Below, in pieces: positions 49,527 to 59,480 of a stretch of 64,000 nt of DNA. Position 1 is the first letter of the stretch. Each line of letters starts with the position of its first letter. The position numbers and the translations under genes were made by a program. The stretch covers positions 310,001 through 374,000 of the forward strand of contig NZ_JAUSTQ010000001.1 of the NCBI RefSeq assembly GCF_030812915.1. The letters are read 5' to 3'. The DNA is from Alkalibacillus salilacus. GTDB lineage: Bacteria > Bacillota > Bacilli > Bacillales > Alkalibacillaceae. The notes beneath the pieces are model-generated. The model saw only the letters and a program-made list of their open reading frames with translations. It searched no databases and was not told where the DNA came from.

Positions 49527-51257
49527 ATGGCCTATCAAGCATTGTATCGTGTGTGGCGACCACAACAATTTACAGATGTTGTCGGTCAATCGCATATTAC
49601 TAGAACGCTACAAAATGCGATTCTACAGTCTAAAGTCGCCCATGCTTATTTATTTACAGGACCACGCGGTACAGGTAAAACGAGTGCAGCGAAAATATTT
49701 GCCAAAGCAATTAATTGTGAGCACTCCCCTGTTGAGGAACCGTGTGGCGAATGTGATGCATGTCGTGGCATTCAAGAGGGTTCGATTTCAGATATTATAG
49801 AAATAGACGCCGCTTCTAATAACGGTGTGGATGATATTCGCGAAATTCGTGATAAGGTAAAGTACGCACCTAGTGCCCTTTCTTATAAAGTGTATATTAT
49901 TGATGAAGTGCATATGTTATCGACAGGTGCATTCAATGCTTTACTCAAAACCTTAGAAGAGCCACCTGAGCATGTGATGTTTATCTTGGCAACGACTGAA
50001 CCACATAAGATCCCACTGACGATTATATCGCGTTGCCAGCGCTTTGATTTTAAACGAATTTCACAACAAGCGATTGTCGATCGTTTAAAATTAATCCTCG
50101 ATGATAGTGATATTCCGTATGATGATCATGCGATTGTTCATGTTGGTCTAACCGCTGAAGGTGGTATGCGTGATGCGTTAAGTATACTTGATCAAGCGAT
50201 TGCCTATAGTGAAGATGGCCATATTCATATGGATGATGTGTTAGCAGTAACGGGGTCAATTGCCCAAGAACAGTTACTGGCAATGATTGAATCGCTCATT
50301 CAACAAGACGGGAAGCAAGCTTTAAGTTTACTCGACCAAATGATTCAAGAAGGAAAAGATCCGAGTCAATTCGTTTTTGATTTCATCAACTTCTTACGTG
50401 ACTTGTTAATGTACAACAGTGCAGATGGTATGGAAGAAGCGCTCGTTCGTGCGATTCCAAATGAGCAATTCCATCAAGTGCGTCAACAACTGACAGGTTA
50501 TTGGTTAGAAGAAGCGATTTCAGTCTTAAATCAAACGCAACAAGATATGAAATGGACGAATAGCCCGAAAATTTTAGTTGAAGTGGCGCTGTTAAATATT
50601 CGCGAACTACCGAGTGAAGCTGAAGAACAACAGGGAGCTGCCGCATCACCAGAATTATTACAACAGATTGCGAACTTAGAGAAGGAACTAAAGACACTAA
50701 AACAACAAGGTGTCTCGCAGGCTAATCAATCACAGGCGCCACAAGAAGCACCTAAGCGCCAACAAACGAACCGTCAGAAGCAATATAAAGTCCCATATGA
50801 AAAAGTGCGCCAAACGTTATCGAACGCTACAAAAGATGATATTCAATCGGTTCGTCATAACTGGGCAACTTTTATGGATCAGTTAAAAAAGACAAGTCCA
50901 CCTGCCCATGCTAAACTAGTCAATAGCGAGCCTAAAGCTGCTTCACCACAATCGCTCATTATAGCGTTTGAATATGAAATTCATTGCAAGCTCATTGAAG
51001 AAAACCAAGATATGATTGAAACAGCATTAAGTGAATATATTGGTAAAAGGCTGACAATGATTCCAATTCCAAAAGATGATTGGCAGCCGATTCGAGAGGA
51101 TTTCTTAAGTCAACAATCAGATGATGAAACAGAAACAGTTGCACCAAAAGAATCAACAGAAAATGAGGAAGGAAGTAACCCAGCTGAAGAGGATCAAGTC
51201 ATTACCGAAGCCCAACAGTTATTCGGAGATGATTTTGTAGAAGTGAAAGATTCTTAA
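49527..51257 (+). CDS. dnaX: DNA polymerase III subunits tau/gamma
   Basis: A 576-aa clamp-loader ATPase. Visible: GPRGTGKTSAAK Walker A, a four-cysteine zinc site (EPCGECDACRGI), IIDEVHML Walker B, and SRC in IISRCQRFDF. The C-terminal third is a variable tau region. ATG at 49527 (MAYQALYRVWRPQQF) after AAAGGAG; the longer frame upstream is not supported. Operon dnaX-ebfC-recR. Confidence 0.97.
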   Translation: MAYQALYRVWRPQQFTDVVGQSHITRTLQNAILQSKVAHAYLFTGPRGTGKTSAAKIFAKAINCEHSPVEEPCGECDACRGIQEGSISDIIEIDAASNNGVDDIREIRDKVKYAPSALSYKVYIIDEVHMLSTGAFNALLKTLEEPPEHVMFILATTEPHKIPLTIISRCQRFDFKRISQQAIVDRLKLILDDSDIPYDDHAIVHVGLTAEGGMRDALSILDQAIAYSEDGHIHMDDVLAVTGSIAQEQLLAMIESLIQQDGKQALSLLDQMIQEGKDPSQFVFDFINFLRDLLMYNSADGMEEALVRAIPNEQFHQVRQQLTGYWLEEAISVLNQTQQDMKWTNSPKILVEVALLNIRELPSEAEEQQGAAASPELLQQIANLEKELKTLKQQGVSQANQSQAPQEAPKRQQTNRQKQYKVPYEKVRQTLSNATKDDIQSVRHNWATFMDQLKKTSPPAHAKLVNSEPKAASPQSLIIAFEYEIHCKLIEENQDMIETALSEYIGKRLTMIPIPKDDWQPIREDFLSQQSDDETETVAPKESTENEEGSNPAEEDQVITEAQQLFGDDFVEVKDS

Positions 51258-51287
51258 TAAAATATTTGATTGAAAGGGATGGATTAT

Positions 51288-51590
51288 ATGAATAATATGA
51301 TGAAACAAATGCAGAAAATGCAGAAGAAGATGATGAAGGCGCAAGAAGAATTACATGAGATGTCATTTGAAGCGACAGCTGGCGGTGGCATGGTTAAGGT
51401 TGTTGCTAATGGTAAAAAAGAAGTTACCGACGTTGAAATTAACGAAGAAGTAGTTGATCCAGATGATGTTGATATGCTTCAGGACTTAATCATTGCAGCA
51501 ACAAATGATGTCTTGAAGCAAGTAGACGACACAACGAATGAGAAGATGGGACAATTCACGAAAGGTATGAATATGCCGGGAATGTTCTAG
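51288..51590 (+). CDS. ebfC: Nucleoid-associated protein EbfC/YaaK
   Basis: A 100-aa YbaB/EbfC family DNA-binding protein with a methionine/lysine-rich coiled N-terminus ([18 protein letters not shown]) and the conserved [17 protein letters not shown] segment. ATG at 51288 after AAAGGGA. Sits between dnaX and recR as in most bacteria. Confidence 0.96.
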   Translation: MNNMMKQMQKMQKKMMKAQEELHEMSFEATAGGGMVKVVANGKKEVTDVEINEEVVDPDDVDMLQDLIIAATNDVLKQVDDTTNEKMGQFTKGMNMPGMF

Positions 51591-51605
51591 GAGGCATGCT
51601 AATAA

Positions 51606-52202
51606 ATGTATTATCCAGAACCAATTACGAAACTAATTGATAGTTTCACAAAACTGCCAGGTATAGGTCCAAAAACTGCCGCTCGCCTGGCATTTTTTGT
51701 GCTAGAAATGGAAGAAGATGATGTATTAGATTTTGCAAAATCACTCGTTAATGCAAAACGCGAGCTAACACATTGTAGTACGTGTGGTCATATAACGGAT
51801 CAAGATCCATGTAGTATTTGTAGTGATGAATCGCGTGATGGTTCAGTCATTTGTGTGGTCCAAGATCCAAAAGATGTGATCGCGATGGAAAAAATGAAAG
51901 ATTTTCAGGGCAAGTACCATGTATTGCACGGAACGATTTCACCAATGGAAGGAATCGGACCAGAAGATATAAACGTATCGACGTTGATTGAACGACTTAA
52001 AGATGAGCAGGTAGAAGAATTAATCTTGGCGACGAACCCGAATGTGGAAGGGGAAGCGACGGCGATGTATATATCACGTCTCGTGAAACCATCAGGCATT
52101 CGCCTTTCCCGAATTGCGCACGGATTACCTGTCGGAGGCGATTTAGAATACGCTGATGAGGTGACGTTATCGAAAGCGTTAGAAGGACGTCGCGATTTAT
52201 AA
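51606..52202 (+). CDS. recR: Recombination mediator RecR
   Basis: A 198-aa protein of the RecFOR pathway. Visible: helix-hairpin-helix [13 protein letters not shown], zinc finger [16 protein letters not shown], and a TOPRIM domain ([25 protein letters not shown]). ATG at 51606 with AGGAGG about 10 nt upstream. In B. subtilis yaaL follows; it is missing here. Confidence 0.97.
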   Translation: MYYPEPITKLIDSFTKLPGIGPKTAARLAFFVLEMEEDDVLDFAKSLVNAKRELTHCSTCGHITDQDPCSICSDESRDGSVICVVQDPKDVIAMEKMKDFQGKYHVLHGTISPMEGIGPEDINVSTLIERLKDEQVEELILATNPNVEGEATAMYISRLVKPSGIRLSRIAHGLPVGGDLEYADEVTLSKALEGRRDL

Positions 52203-52271
52203 TTGAATGGAGTTCTAATCGTGCTAATACGCGCATAGGATTCTACTAGGACAAGCGAAAGGAGTTCTAGT

Positions 52272-52535
52272 ATGGATCCAATTGTCGTGGTATTAGCACT
52301 TTTAGCTTTAATTGTTTTATTGTTGTTGTTTGGTGTGCCTGTTAGTATAATGCATTGGTTATCAAAGGGTGTATTTAAAATTGTCATAGGGGCATTGTTT
52401 ATTTTCATTGCTAATGTGTTTGGCTCAATGTTTGGTTTACATATCCCGATTAATTTATTTACATCTGTTGTTGCAGGATTCTTAGGCGTGATGGGTGTAG
52501 GAGCATTAGTGGCCATCCATCTGTTAATCTTATAG
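52272..52535 (+). CDS. bofA: Sigma-K processing inhibitor BofA
   Basis: An 87-aa membrane protein with two hydrophobic segments and the BofA pattern ending FLGVMGVGALVAIHLL. In B. subtilis it holds SpoIVFB inactive together with SpoIVFA, controlling pro-sigma-K cleavage. ATG with AAAGGAG upstream. Only 69 bp follow recR, so yaaL has been lost. Confidence 0.93.
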   Translation: MDPIVVVLALLALIVLLLLFGVPVSIMHWLSKGVFKIVIGALFIFIANVFGSMFGLHIPINLFTSVVAGFLGVMGVGALVAIHLLIL

Positions 52536-52593
52536 AGTTGTTGAAGGTAAAGCGAGTGCAGTATTGCATTCGTTTTATTTTTATAGCTTTGCT

Positions 52594-52749
52594 AAAGTCC
52601 GTTGTTGATATTGTGATCCGCTATCGGTGGACGCTTTCCGTGGGCACGGCTCGAGCCTCCTCGGCCGAAAAGCATGGCCTGTGGGGTCTCGAGACACGTG
52701 CTGTTCCCACTGGAGTCGCCACCTTCGCTACTCACAAATCAACAACTAA
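52594..52749 (+). repeat. GC-rich dispersed hairpin repeat, copy 4 (short form)
   Basis: 156 bp between bofA and csfB. Has all shared blocks but lacks the GTCGAC-bounded module; CCCAC joins directly to TGGAGTCGCCACC. Same orientation as copies 1 and 2. An 87-codon frame across it is not a credible gene. Confidence 0.93.
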
Positions 52750-52818
52750 GTGCTGCATCAATCGAAAATCAACACTATACTTTAACAGCCCTATTTTATA
52801 AAAAGTTTCATAGAACAT

Positions 52819-52848
52819 GTATAAGAATCTATTAAGCTGGGGATGATA
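52819..52848 (+). promoter_or_regulatory. Candidate sigma-F promoter of csfB
   Basis: GTATA (52819), 15-bp spacer, GGGGATGATA (52839-52848), one mismatch from the GGNNANANTW sigma-F -10 pattern. B. subtilis csfB is sigma-F controlled. Confidence 0.5.
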
Positions 52849-52867
52849 GGTAGTGGAGGTGGAACCG

Positions 52868-53059
52868 ATGAATCAAATGACCTTTCACTACTGCCAAGTG
52901 TGTGACCAATGGAAAGCGCAAGGAATCTATGTTTTAACGAATTTTATTTGTCAGTCATGCGAACGTGCAATTGTTCAAACGAATCCTGAAGAAGAGCAGT
53001 ATCAATATTACGTTGAGAAAATGAAATCTCGTCCGTTAACGAATCAGATGTTGATGTAA
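52868..53059 (+). CDS. csfB: Anti-sigma-G factor CsfB (Gin)
   Basis: A 63-aa zinc protein with two CxxC pairs (YCQVCDQ, FICQSCER), as in CsfB/Gin, which inhibits sigma-G (and sigma-E) during sporulation. The C-terminal helix QYQYYVEKMKSR matches. ATG at 52868 with GGAGGTG upstream, plus a sigma-F-like promoter. No rRNA operon lies between bofA and csfB, unlike B. subtilis. Confidence 0.92.
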   Translation: MNQMTFHYCQVCDQWKAQGIYVLTNFICQSCERAIVQTNPEEEQYQYYVEKMKSRPLTNQMLM

Positions 53060-53089
53060 TCTCCTCTCCTATTTTTTATAGAATAACGA

Positions 53090-53132
53090 AAAAGACGCAA
53101 CGACTATTAACTTAATAGTCGTTGCGTCTTTT
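53090..53132. terminator. Bidirectional terminator between csfB and murB
   Basis: AAAAGACGCAACGACTATTAA and its exact complement flank a single C: a 43-bp palindrome with A/T ends, serving convergent csfB and murB. Confidence 0.9.
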
Positions 53133-53145
53133 AAATTATGAGCGT

Positions 53146-54066
53146 TTATTCAGGATCTTCTCCGATAATTCGAACTTCTCGTTCAAGGTCAACGCCAAAT
53201 GTTTCCTTCACTGTATTTTGCACAAGTTCAATAGATTGAATGTAATCCGTTGCCGTTGCGTTATTCTTGTTCACGATAAATCCAGCATGTTTAGTGGACA
53301 CTTCAGCACCGCCTACACCTTTACCTTGTAAATGACTGTCTTGAATGAGTTTTCCAGCAAAATAACCAGGTGGGCGCTTGAAGACACTGCCACAAGATGG
53401 GTATTCTAAAGGTTGCTTGGATTCACGTTTATACGTTAAATCATCTACGACGGCTTTGATGTTATCGTATTGGCCTGGTTTTAAAATGAACAAAGCTTCT
53501 AATACGATATAGCCTTTTTCAGGGATGTTGCTGTGGCGATATTGTAGATCAAAGGCATCAGCTGAAAGGGTCAGTAAGTTACCATCAGGGTCCACGACAA
53601 CGGCTTCTTTTAAGACGTCTTTAATCTCGCCTCCATATGCGCCAGCATTCATGAATAGCGCTCCTCCGACTGTGCCGGGAATTCCGCAAGCGAACTCTAA
53701 TCCCGTTAATTGCTCGTCTAATGCGCGATAGGAGACATCAATGATTCGGGCACCGCTTTGTGCAATCATTTCATTTCCTTCGACTTTAATGTCTTTTAAT
53801 TCCTTTAGGCTTAAGATAATCCCCCGAATGCCACCGTCTTTGACGATTAAATTTGAACCATTACCGAGAAGGGTGAATGGAAGTTGTTCACGGTTAGCTA
53901 ATTTCACCACTTCTTGGACGGCCTCGTAGGATGAAGGCGTGACGAAGTAGTCAGCTGCGCCACCAAGTTTAGTATACGTATGGTTTCTTAAGGGTTCGTT
54001 AATCATGATATGGTCATCATCAAGTATTTGTTGTAATTGTTGTTCGATCGATGCATTAGTTGCCAT
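53146..54066 (-). CDS. murB: UDP-N-acetylenolpyruvoylglucosamine reductase MurB
   Basis: A 306-aa FAD enzyme that reduces the enolpyruvyl group to make UDP-MurNAc. Visible: YTKLGGAADYFVTP, GNGSNLIVKDGGIRG, GIPGTVGGALFMNAGAYG, and the active serine in YPSCGSVFKRP. The ATG at 54066 has GAGGTG at suitable distance; an upstream ATG overlaps it. In B. subtilis murB is elsewhere; here it replaces xpaC-yaaN. Confidence 0.95.
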   Translation of the reverse strand: MATNASIEQQLQQILDDDHIMINEPLRNHTYTKLGGAADYFVTPSSYEAVQEVVKLANREQLPFTLLGNGSNLIVKDGGIRGIILSLKELKDIKVEGNEMIAQSGARIIDVSYRALDEQLTGLEFACGIPGTVGGALFMNAGAYGGEIKDVLKEAVVVDPDGNLLTLSADAFDLQYRHSNIPEKGYIVLEALFILKPGQYDNIKAVVDDLTYKRESKQPLEYPSCGSVFKRPPGYFAGKLIQDSHLQGKGVGGAEVSTKHAGFIVNKNNATATDYIQSIELVQNTVKETFGVDLEREVRIIGEDPE

Positions 54067-54244
54067 GCAGTTCATCACCTCAACGCTTTAATTTTACGCG
54101 TATGAATGGTTTGTTATAGACGCGTCAGTTTATATATTATTCTTATTATAACACGAAATGAATATTTACCGTTTGATGCAATGTGTTTTAAGACTTTTTT
54201 CGTGTAAAATAGGGTTATCAACGAATGAAGATTAGGTGATTAAA

Positions 54245-55678
54245 TTGGATCAAAGCCAGAAACCGCTTGTTGAAGCTTTAAAAGAGCATATTAGTAAATC
54301 ACCGCACTCCTATCATGTCCCGGGGCATAAAAATGGGCAGTTATTTCCGGATGAGTTTGCTGATTGGCATCCATTCTTAGCTTATGATGTGACGGAATTA
54401 CCTGGTTTAGATGATTTACATGAACCGAGTGGAGCTATTGCTCAGGCACAACAATTAGCGGCTCATTACTATGGTGTGGATGAGACGTACTTCTTGGTGA
54501 ACGGAACAACAGCTGGGAATTTGGCGATGATTATGGCGACTTGTGAAGCGGGTGATCACGTATTAGTTCAGCGCAATAGCCATAAATCCATCATGCATGC
54601 GCTTCATTTGGTAGGAGCGAGGCCGATATTTGTGACGCCAGATTTTGATCAATCAACGGGCCGATTTAGTTTATTACGTGCTGAGGTAATGGCTGAGGCT
54701 ATAAATAGCTATCCAAGTATTAAAGCAGTTGTGTTAACGTATCCTGATTATTTCGGGGCGACGTATGATTTAGAATCAATAGTAACGGAAGCGCACGCTC
54801 ATCAGATTCCTGTTTTAATAGATGAAGCACATGGAGCCCATTTTAATGTAAGTGATGCCTTTCCGAAATCTGCGGTTGATTGTGGAGCGGATGTTGTCGT
54901 TCAGTCAGCCCATAAGACACTGCCAGCCCTTACGATGTGTTCATTCTTACATTTGCAGTCAGCTTATGTGTCAGCTGATCTGTTAAAATATTATTTACAA
55001 GTGTTTCAATCAAGTAGTCCATCTTATTTAATTATGATGAGCTTAGATCTAGCTCGTTATACAGTTGCGAATCTACATAAGGAAGACTTGAAGAAGACGC
55101 TTGATTGGATAGAAAAGTTTAACAAGGCGATTAATCAGCTCGATGGTTTTCAAGTGTCAGAAGTTCGTAAACGTGCTGATGATCCTTTAAAAACGATCAT
55201 AACGTCCGATCGTTATAACTTACACGATGTGTTAATGTGGCTACATGAGAATGGAATTGACGCTGAATTGGTCAGTGAGCAACAGCTATTATTAATTCAT
55301 GGCTTAAATTCAGACGATGAATCGTGGAGTGAGCGAATACGAGCTACGATGGATTGTTTGAAAGGCATTCCATTTAAGCAAAACCATGATAAAATAGAAA
55401 CTAATATCTCATTTCAAAGCGGTATTGTTCGTTTGCCATATTCTTATAAAGATTTAGCGCAATTCAGCCAAGAATCTATTGATTTTCAAGAAGCAGTTGG
55501 TCGGATTGCTGCTGAGTCGATTACCCCTTACCCGCCAGGTATTCCTGTCATCGTAGAAGGGGAAATCATTACGGATGAAGCGGTAGAAATGATTGAACAA
55601 GCAAAAGCTGAAACTGTCCATATTCAAAAGACAGGTTCTTCTAGTCATACACAGATTAAGGTTTATTCTATAGAGTAA
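54245..55678 (+). CDS. yaaO: Orn/Lys/Arg decarboxylase family protein (YaaO-like)
   Basis: A 477-aa PLP enzyme of the aspartate-aminotransferase-fold decarboxylases. The PLP lysine is in QSAHKTLPALT; early SYHVPGHKNG and late TPYPPGIPVIVEGE motifs are typical. Close in type and position to B. subtilis YaaO, just upstream of tmk. Substrate (arginine, lysine or ornithine) not determinable from sequence. A TTG at 54245 follows AGGTGA; GTG at 54236 is an alternative. Confidence 0.9.
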   Translation: MDQSQKPLVEALKEHISKSPHSYHVPGHKNGQLFPDEFADWHPFLAYDVTELPGLDDLHEPSGAIAQAQQLAAHYYGVDETYFLVNGTTAGNLAMIMATCEAGDHVLVQRNSHKSIMHALHLVGARPIFVTPDFDQSTGRFSLLRAEVMAEAINSYPSIKAVVLTYPDYFGATYDLESIVTEAHAHQIPVLIDEAHGAHFNVSDAFPKSAVDCGADVVVQSAHKTLPALTMCSFLHLQSAYVSADLLKYYLQVFQSSSPSYLIMMSLDLARYTVANLHKEDLKKTLDWIEKFNKAINQLDGFQVSEVRKRADDPLKTIITSDRYNLHDVLMWLHENGIDAELVSEQQLLLIHGLNSDDESWSERIRATMDCLKGIPFKQNHDKIETNISFQSGIVRLPYSYKDLAQFSQESIDFQEAVGRIAAESITPYPPGIPVIVEGEIITDEAVEMIEQAKAETVHIQKTGSSSHTQIKVYSIE

Positions 55679-55690
55679 AGGAAGAGTGTT

Positions 55691-56332
55691 GTGAGCGGAT
55701 TATTTATTACATTTGAAGGTGGAGAAGGCGCTGGTAAATCAACAGTGATTCAATATATTGCGGATCAACTTGAGCATAAAGGGTATCAAGTATTAATGAC
55801 ACGGGAACCAGGCGGCATTGATATTGCTGAGAAGATTCGTCAAGTGATTTTAGACCCTGGCCATACGGCGATGGATTCACGAACAGAAGCTCTATTGTAT
55901 GCAGCTGCACGTCGTCAACATTTAGTAGAAAAGGTTATTCCTGCCTTAGAAGATGGTCAGGTCGTTTTATGTGACCGTTTTGTTGATAGTAGCTTAGCTT
56001 ATCAAGGCTATGCTCGCGGTTTAGGAATTGACGATGTGTATGACATTAATAAATTTGCGATTGAAGATTGTATGCCGGATTTAACGATTTTATTTGATCT
56101 CGATCCTCAAGTCGGATTAAATCGGATCCAAGATAATGATCAACGTGAGAAAAATCGTCTTGATTTAGAGAAGCTTGATTTCCACCAAAAAGTAAAAGAA
56201 GCCTATGATCTATTAAAGGAACGTTTTTCTGATCGCATTAAAAGTATTGATGCTCATCAACCGATTGAGGCGGTTCAACAGGCGTGCGAGGCGACTGTAG
56301 ATCAATATTTAGATCATCGATTTGAAAAATAA
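55691..56332 (+). CDS. tmk: Thymidylate kinase
   Basis: A 213-aa kinase phosphorylating dTMP. Visible: P-loop [13 protein letters not shown], the DR motif in [22 protein letters not shown], and the lid. GTG start at 55691 with GGAAGAG upstream. Followed by darA, yaaR, holB, ricT and yabA in the usual order. Confidence 0.97.
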   Translation: MSGLFITFEGGEGAGKSTVIQYIADQLEHKGYQVLMTREPGGIDIAEKIRQVILDPGHTAMDSRTEALLYAAARRQHLVEKVIPALEDGQVVLCDRFVDSSLAYQGYARGLGIDDVYDINKFAIEDCMPDLTILFDLDPQVGLNRIQDNDQREKNRLDLEKLDFHQKVKEAYDLLKERFSDRIKSIDAHQPIEAVQQACEATVDQYLDHRFEK

Positions 56333-56377
56333 TGCTTTATGAGTGCTAAATTGTCAAAAAACTTGTTATAATAGTAA

Positions 56378-56740
<363 letters not shown>

Positions 56741-56756
56741 GCAGGAGTGACTGATT

Positions 56757-57197
56757 GTGAAAGTAACTCAAGAAATGCGTGCGCAATTAGAGGCCACGCA
56801 GCAAAAACAACCCAAACAAATGAATATGAAATCGTCATTCCAAAGTGTGGTCGGACAAGAAGCTCAGAAAATGAAAGAATCTGAGTTAAACCGCTTGCTA
56901 GGTGATTTAACCAAGCAAGGTGAGAAAGTGGCGAAATTTCGTTCTTTTCCTGACCTAGGCAAATACAAACAAATGGTTCGTCAATTCATCCAGGAAGCGA
57001 CTAATTATGGTTTAGAGCTTGAACAGTCGCGGAAGTGGGATTTAAATGGTGGGAACCAGACGTTATCAATTGTTAAACAAGTCGATGAAAAATTGGTCAA
57101 ACTTACGGATGATGTATTAGATCAAGAGAAAAGCTCCATAGATGTATTAGATGATATTGGTGAAATTAAAGGACTTCTTATGAATTTATATGCTTAA
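56757..57197 (+). CDS. yaaR: DUF327 protein YaaR
   Basis: A 146-aa helical protein of the DUF327 family, always between darA and holB in Bacillales. Visible: the NRLLGDLTKQGEKVAKFRSF motif and a helical C-terminus. No enzymatic motif. GTG start at 56757. Function unknown. Confidence 0.92.
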   Translation: MKVTQEMRAQLEATQQKQPKQMNMKSSFQSVVGQEAQKMKESELNRLLGDLTKQGEKVAKFRSFPDLGKYKQMVRQFIQEATNYGLELEQSRKWDLNGGNQTLSIVKQVDEKLVKLTDDVLDQEKSSIDVLDDIGEIKGLLMNLYA

Positions 57198-57216
57198 ATA
57201 GAACAGGATGACGTTA

Positions 57217-58209
57217 ATGGAAACGTGGACACAGTTACAAGAATTACAACCTGTGGCAACTCGTATGTTACAAAACAGTATTGTTAAAAATAGAATGGCA
57301 CACGCTTATTTATTCCATGGGCCAAAGGGGACTGGCAAACAAAACGCCAGTCTTTTATTTGCGATGCGGTCGTTTTGTGAAGAGGTAGATCCAGAATCGA
57401 GTGAGCCTTGTGGGGAATGTCGGTCATGTAAACGAATTAAATCAGGCAATCATCCTGATGTCCACTGGCTTGAACCAGAAGGTCAATCAATTAAAAAAGA
57501 ACAAATTGAATTTCTGCAAAAGGAATTTACATACACAGGTCTAGAATCCAATCAAAAAGTCTATATCCTATCAGAAGCTGACAAAATGACAACTAATGCA
57601 GCTAATCGCTTATTGAAATTCTTAGAAGAACCAAGCCAACAAACGGTAGCGATTTTAATGACCGAGAATGTGGGCTCTGTACTGAATACAATTTTGTCAC
57701 GTTGTCAACGTATACAATTCCATGCTTTGAATCAAAATGATTTAACGCAGCAATTTATCGAACAAGGTATACCTGAGTCGACGTCACAAATTTATGCAGC
57801 TCTTAATTTTGATCTAAATGAAGCCATAACATATGAAGAGGATAGTTGGTTTGCCGAAGCGCGAAAAATAGTGATACAATTGATAGATAAAGTCATGAAT
57901 CCTAAAGAAGAAGGATATCTGTTCCTCCATCAAGTGTGGCTACAACATTTCCAGGAACGCCACCAACACGAGCTAGGAATAGATTTACTAATATTATGGT
58001 ATCAAGATATTATTTCATACCATTTAGAACGACAAGATCGTATCGTTTTAATTGATCAAAATGACCGATTAAAGCAATTTCAATATACGATGACATTACA
58101 TGAAGCCAAAGCGTGTGTATATGAATTGCTTCAAACGAAACGTAGGTTAGCCTACAATGTTCACAATACACTTGCAATGGAACATTTAGTCCTTCAATTG
58201 CAGAGGTGA
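57217..58209 (+). CDS. holB: DNA polymerase III delta' subunit
   Basis: A 330-aa clamp-loader subunit. Visible: a degenerate Walker A (GPKGTGKQNASL, with Q-N in place of K/S-T), zinc cysteines (PCGECRSCKRI), and SRCQRIQF as in dnaX but with the catalytic functions altered, as usual for delta'. ATG at 57217 after AGGATGA. Overlap-free, 19 bp after yaaR. Confidence 0.95.
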   Translation: METWTQLQELQPVATRMLQNSIVKNRMAHAYLFHGPKGTGKQNASLLFAMRSFCEEVDPESSEPCGECRSCKRIKSGNHPDVHWLEPEGQSIKKEQIEFLQKEFTYTGLESNQKVYILSEADKMTTNAANRLLKFLEEPSQQTVAILMTENVGSVLNTILSRCQRIQFHALNQNDLTQQFIEQGIPESTSQIYAALNFDLNEAITYEEDSWFAEARKIVIQLIDKVMNPKEEGYLFLHQVWLQHFQERHQHELGIDLLILWYQDIISYHLERQDRIVLIDQNDRLKQFQYTMTLHEAKACVYELLQTKRRLAYNVHNTLAMEHLVLQLQR

Positions 58210-58214
58210 TAAAC

Positions 58215-59042
58215 GTGATAGAAATTATTGGTGTCCGCTTTAAACAAGTGGGTAAAATATATTATTTTGATCCAGGGGAGCTACAATTAACAACTGAAGA
58301 TTATGTCATTGTTGAAACGGCTCGCGGGATCGAGTTTGGTCGCGTTGTGATTTCAAATCGTCAAGTTGATGAAGAAGATGTCGTCTTACCACTTAAGAAA
58401 GTGATTCGGGTAGCAGACGACAAAGATAAATTGACGGTGACTGAAAACAATGAATTAACAACACAAGCGATTAACGAATGTTCGAGAAAGATTAAAGAGC
58501 ATCAATTAGATATGAATTTGGTTGATGCAGAGTATACGTTTGACCGTAATAAAATTATTTTTTACTTTACGGCAGATGGACGTGTGGACTTCCGTCATTT
58601 AGTGAAAGATTTAGCTTCAGTATTTAAGACACGAATTGAATTACGTCAAATTGGTGTACGTGATGAAGCTAAGATGTTAGGTGGAATCGGACCTTGTGGA
58701 CGCATGCTTTGCTGTTCTACGTTCTTAGGTGATTTTGAACCTGTCTCAATTAAAATGGCGAAAGATCAAAACTTATCATTAAATCCAGCTAAGATTTCTG
58801 GATTATGTGGCCGCTTGATGTGCTGCTTAAAATATGAGAATGATATGTACGAAGAAGCTAAGCAAGAGTTGCCTGATATTGGTGAAAGCTTAACAACTTC
58901 TAATGGATCTGGTAAGGTTGTCGGCTTGAATATGTTAGAGCGTCTTGTGCAAGTTGAGTTAACAGAAATGGAACGCACAGTTGAATATACAGTTGATGAA
59001 TTAATTGATGAAGGCGCCATTAAAGTGCCAGCAACAGAGTAA
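58215..59042 (+). CDS. ricT: RicT (YaaT) of the Y-complex
   Basis: A 275-aa protein with PSP1-C domain. The cysteine motifs [17 protein letters not shown] and [15 protein letters not shown] (Fe-S ligands in the RicAFT complex) are intact. In B. subtilis RicA, RicF and RicT stimulate RNase Y processing and affect sporulation, competence and biofilm. GTG at 58215 with AGAGG 8 nt upstream; another GTG overlaps it at 58206. Confidence 0.97.
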   Translation: MIEIIGVRFKQVGKIYYFDPGELQLTTEDYVIVETARGIEFGRVVISNRQVDEEDVVLPLKKVIRVADDKDKLTVTENNELTTQAINECSRKIKEHQLDMNLVDAEYTFDRNKIIFYFTADGRVDFRHLVKDLASVFKTRIELRQIGVRDEAKMLGGIGPCGRMLCCSTFLGDFEPVSIKMAKDQNLSLNPAKISGLCGRLMCCLKYENDMYEEAKQELPDIGESLTTSNGSGKVVGLNMLERLVQVELTEMERTVEYTVDELIDEGAIKVPATE

Positions 59043-59055
59043 TGAGGTGGATGTT

Positions 59056-59388
59056 GTGAACAAAAAGGAAGTGTTAGAGCGTTTTTCTCATTTAGAAAAA
59101 CAGTTTGAAGAATTACAGCAGGATTTTTCGTTGTTGAAAAACGATCTCGTTCAACTAATGGAAGAAAATCATCAATTATCGCATGAAAACCATCACTTGC
59201 GTCAGCGTGTAGACGATTTAACACAGGATGAACCCGCTAAACATGAACATAAAGCAGCCAAGCGAGTTGGCGAAGGTTATGACAATTTGGCGCGAATTTA
59301 TGAAGAAGGCTTCCATATTTGTCACGTCTATTTCGGAACACCAAGAGAAGAAGAAGATTGTATGTTTTGCTTGAAGTTTTTTAACTAG
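59056..59388 (+). CDS. yabA: Replication initiation control protein YabA
   Basis: A 110-aa negative regulator of DnaA in Bacillales. N-terminal coiled coil ([19 protein letters not shown]), then a C-terminal zinc domain ([20 protein letters not shown]). It tethers DnaN and DnaA. GTG at 59056 with GAGGTGG upstream. Directly follows ricT. Confidence 0.95.
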   Translation: MNKKEVLERFSHLEKQFEELQQDFSLLKNDLVQLMEENHQLSHENHHLRQRVDDLTQDEPAKHEHKAAKRVGEGYDNLARIYEEGFHICHVYFGTPREEEDCMFCLKFFN

Positions 59389-59400
59389 ATAGGTTTCCTG

Positions 59401-59435
59401 AACATCCTTTACTGCTATGAGTAGTAAAGGATGTT
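59401..59435 (+). terminator. Terminator-like hairpin after yabA
   Basis: AACATCCTTTACT...AGTAAAGGATGTT stem, followed by a modestly T-rich TATTGTT tail. Confidence 0.6.
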
Positions 59436-59480
59436 TATTGTTAGCGTGTTTGTGATTATTAGAAGAGAGGTTTAAAGGGT

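Noticed and set aside
52538-52801. 87-codon open frame across repeat copy 4, with a similar one across copy 5 (63646-63921)
   Set aside because: The similar peptides arise from the repeat DNA. Long copies break the frame, and the base changes preserve hairpin pairing, not protein. There is no ribosome-binding site of note.
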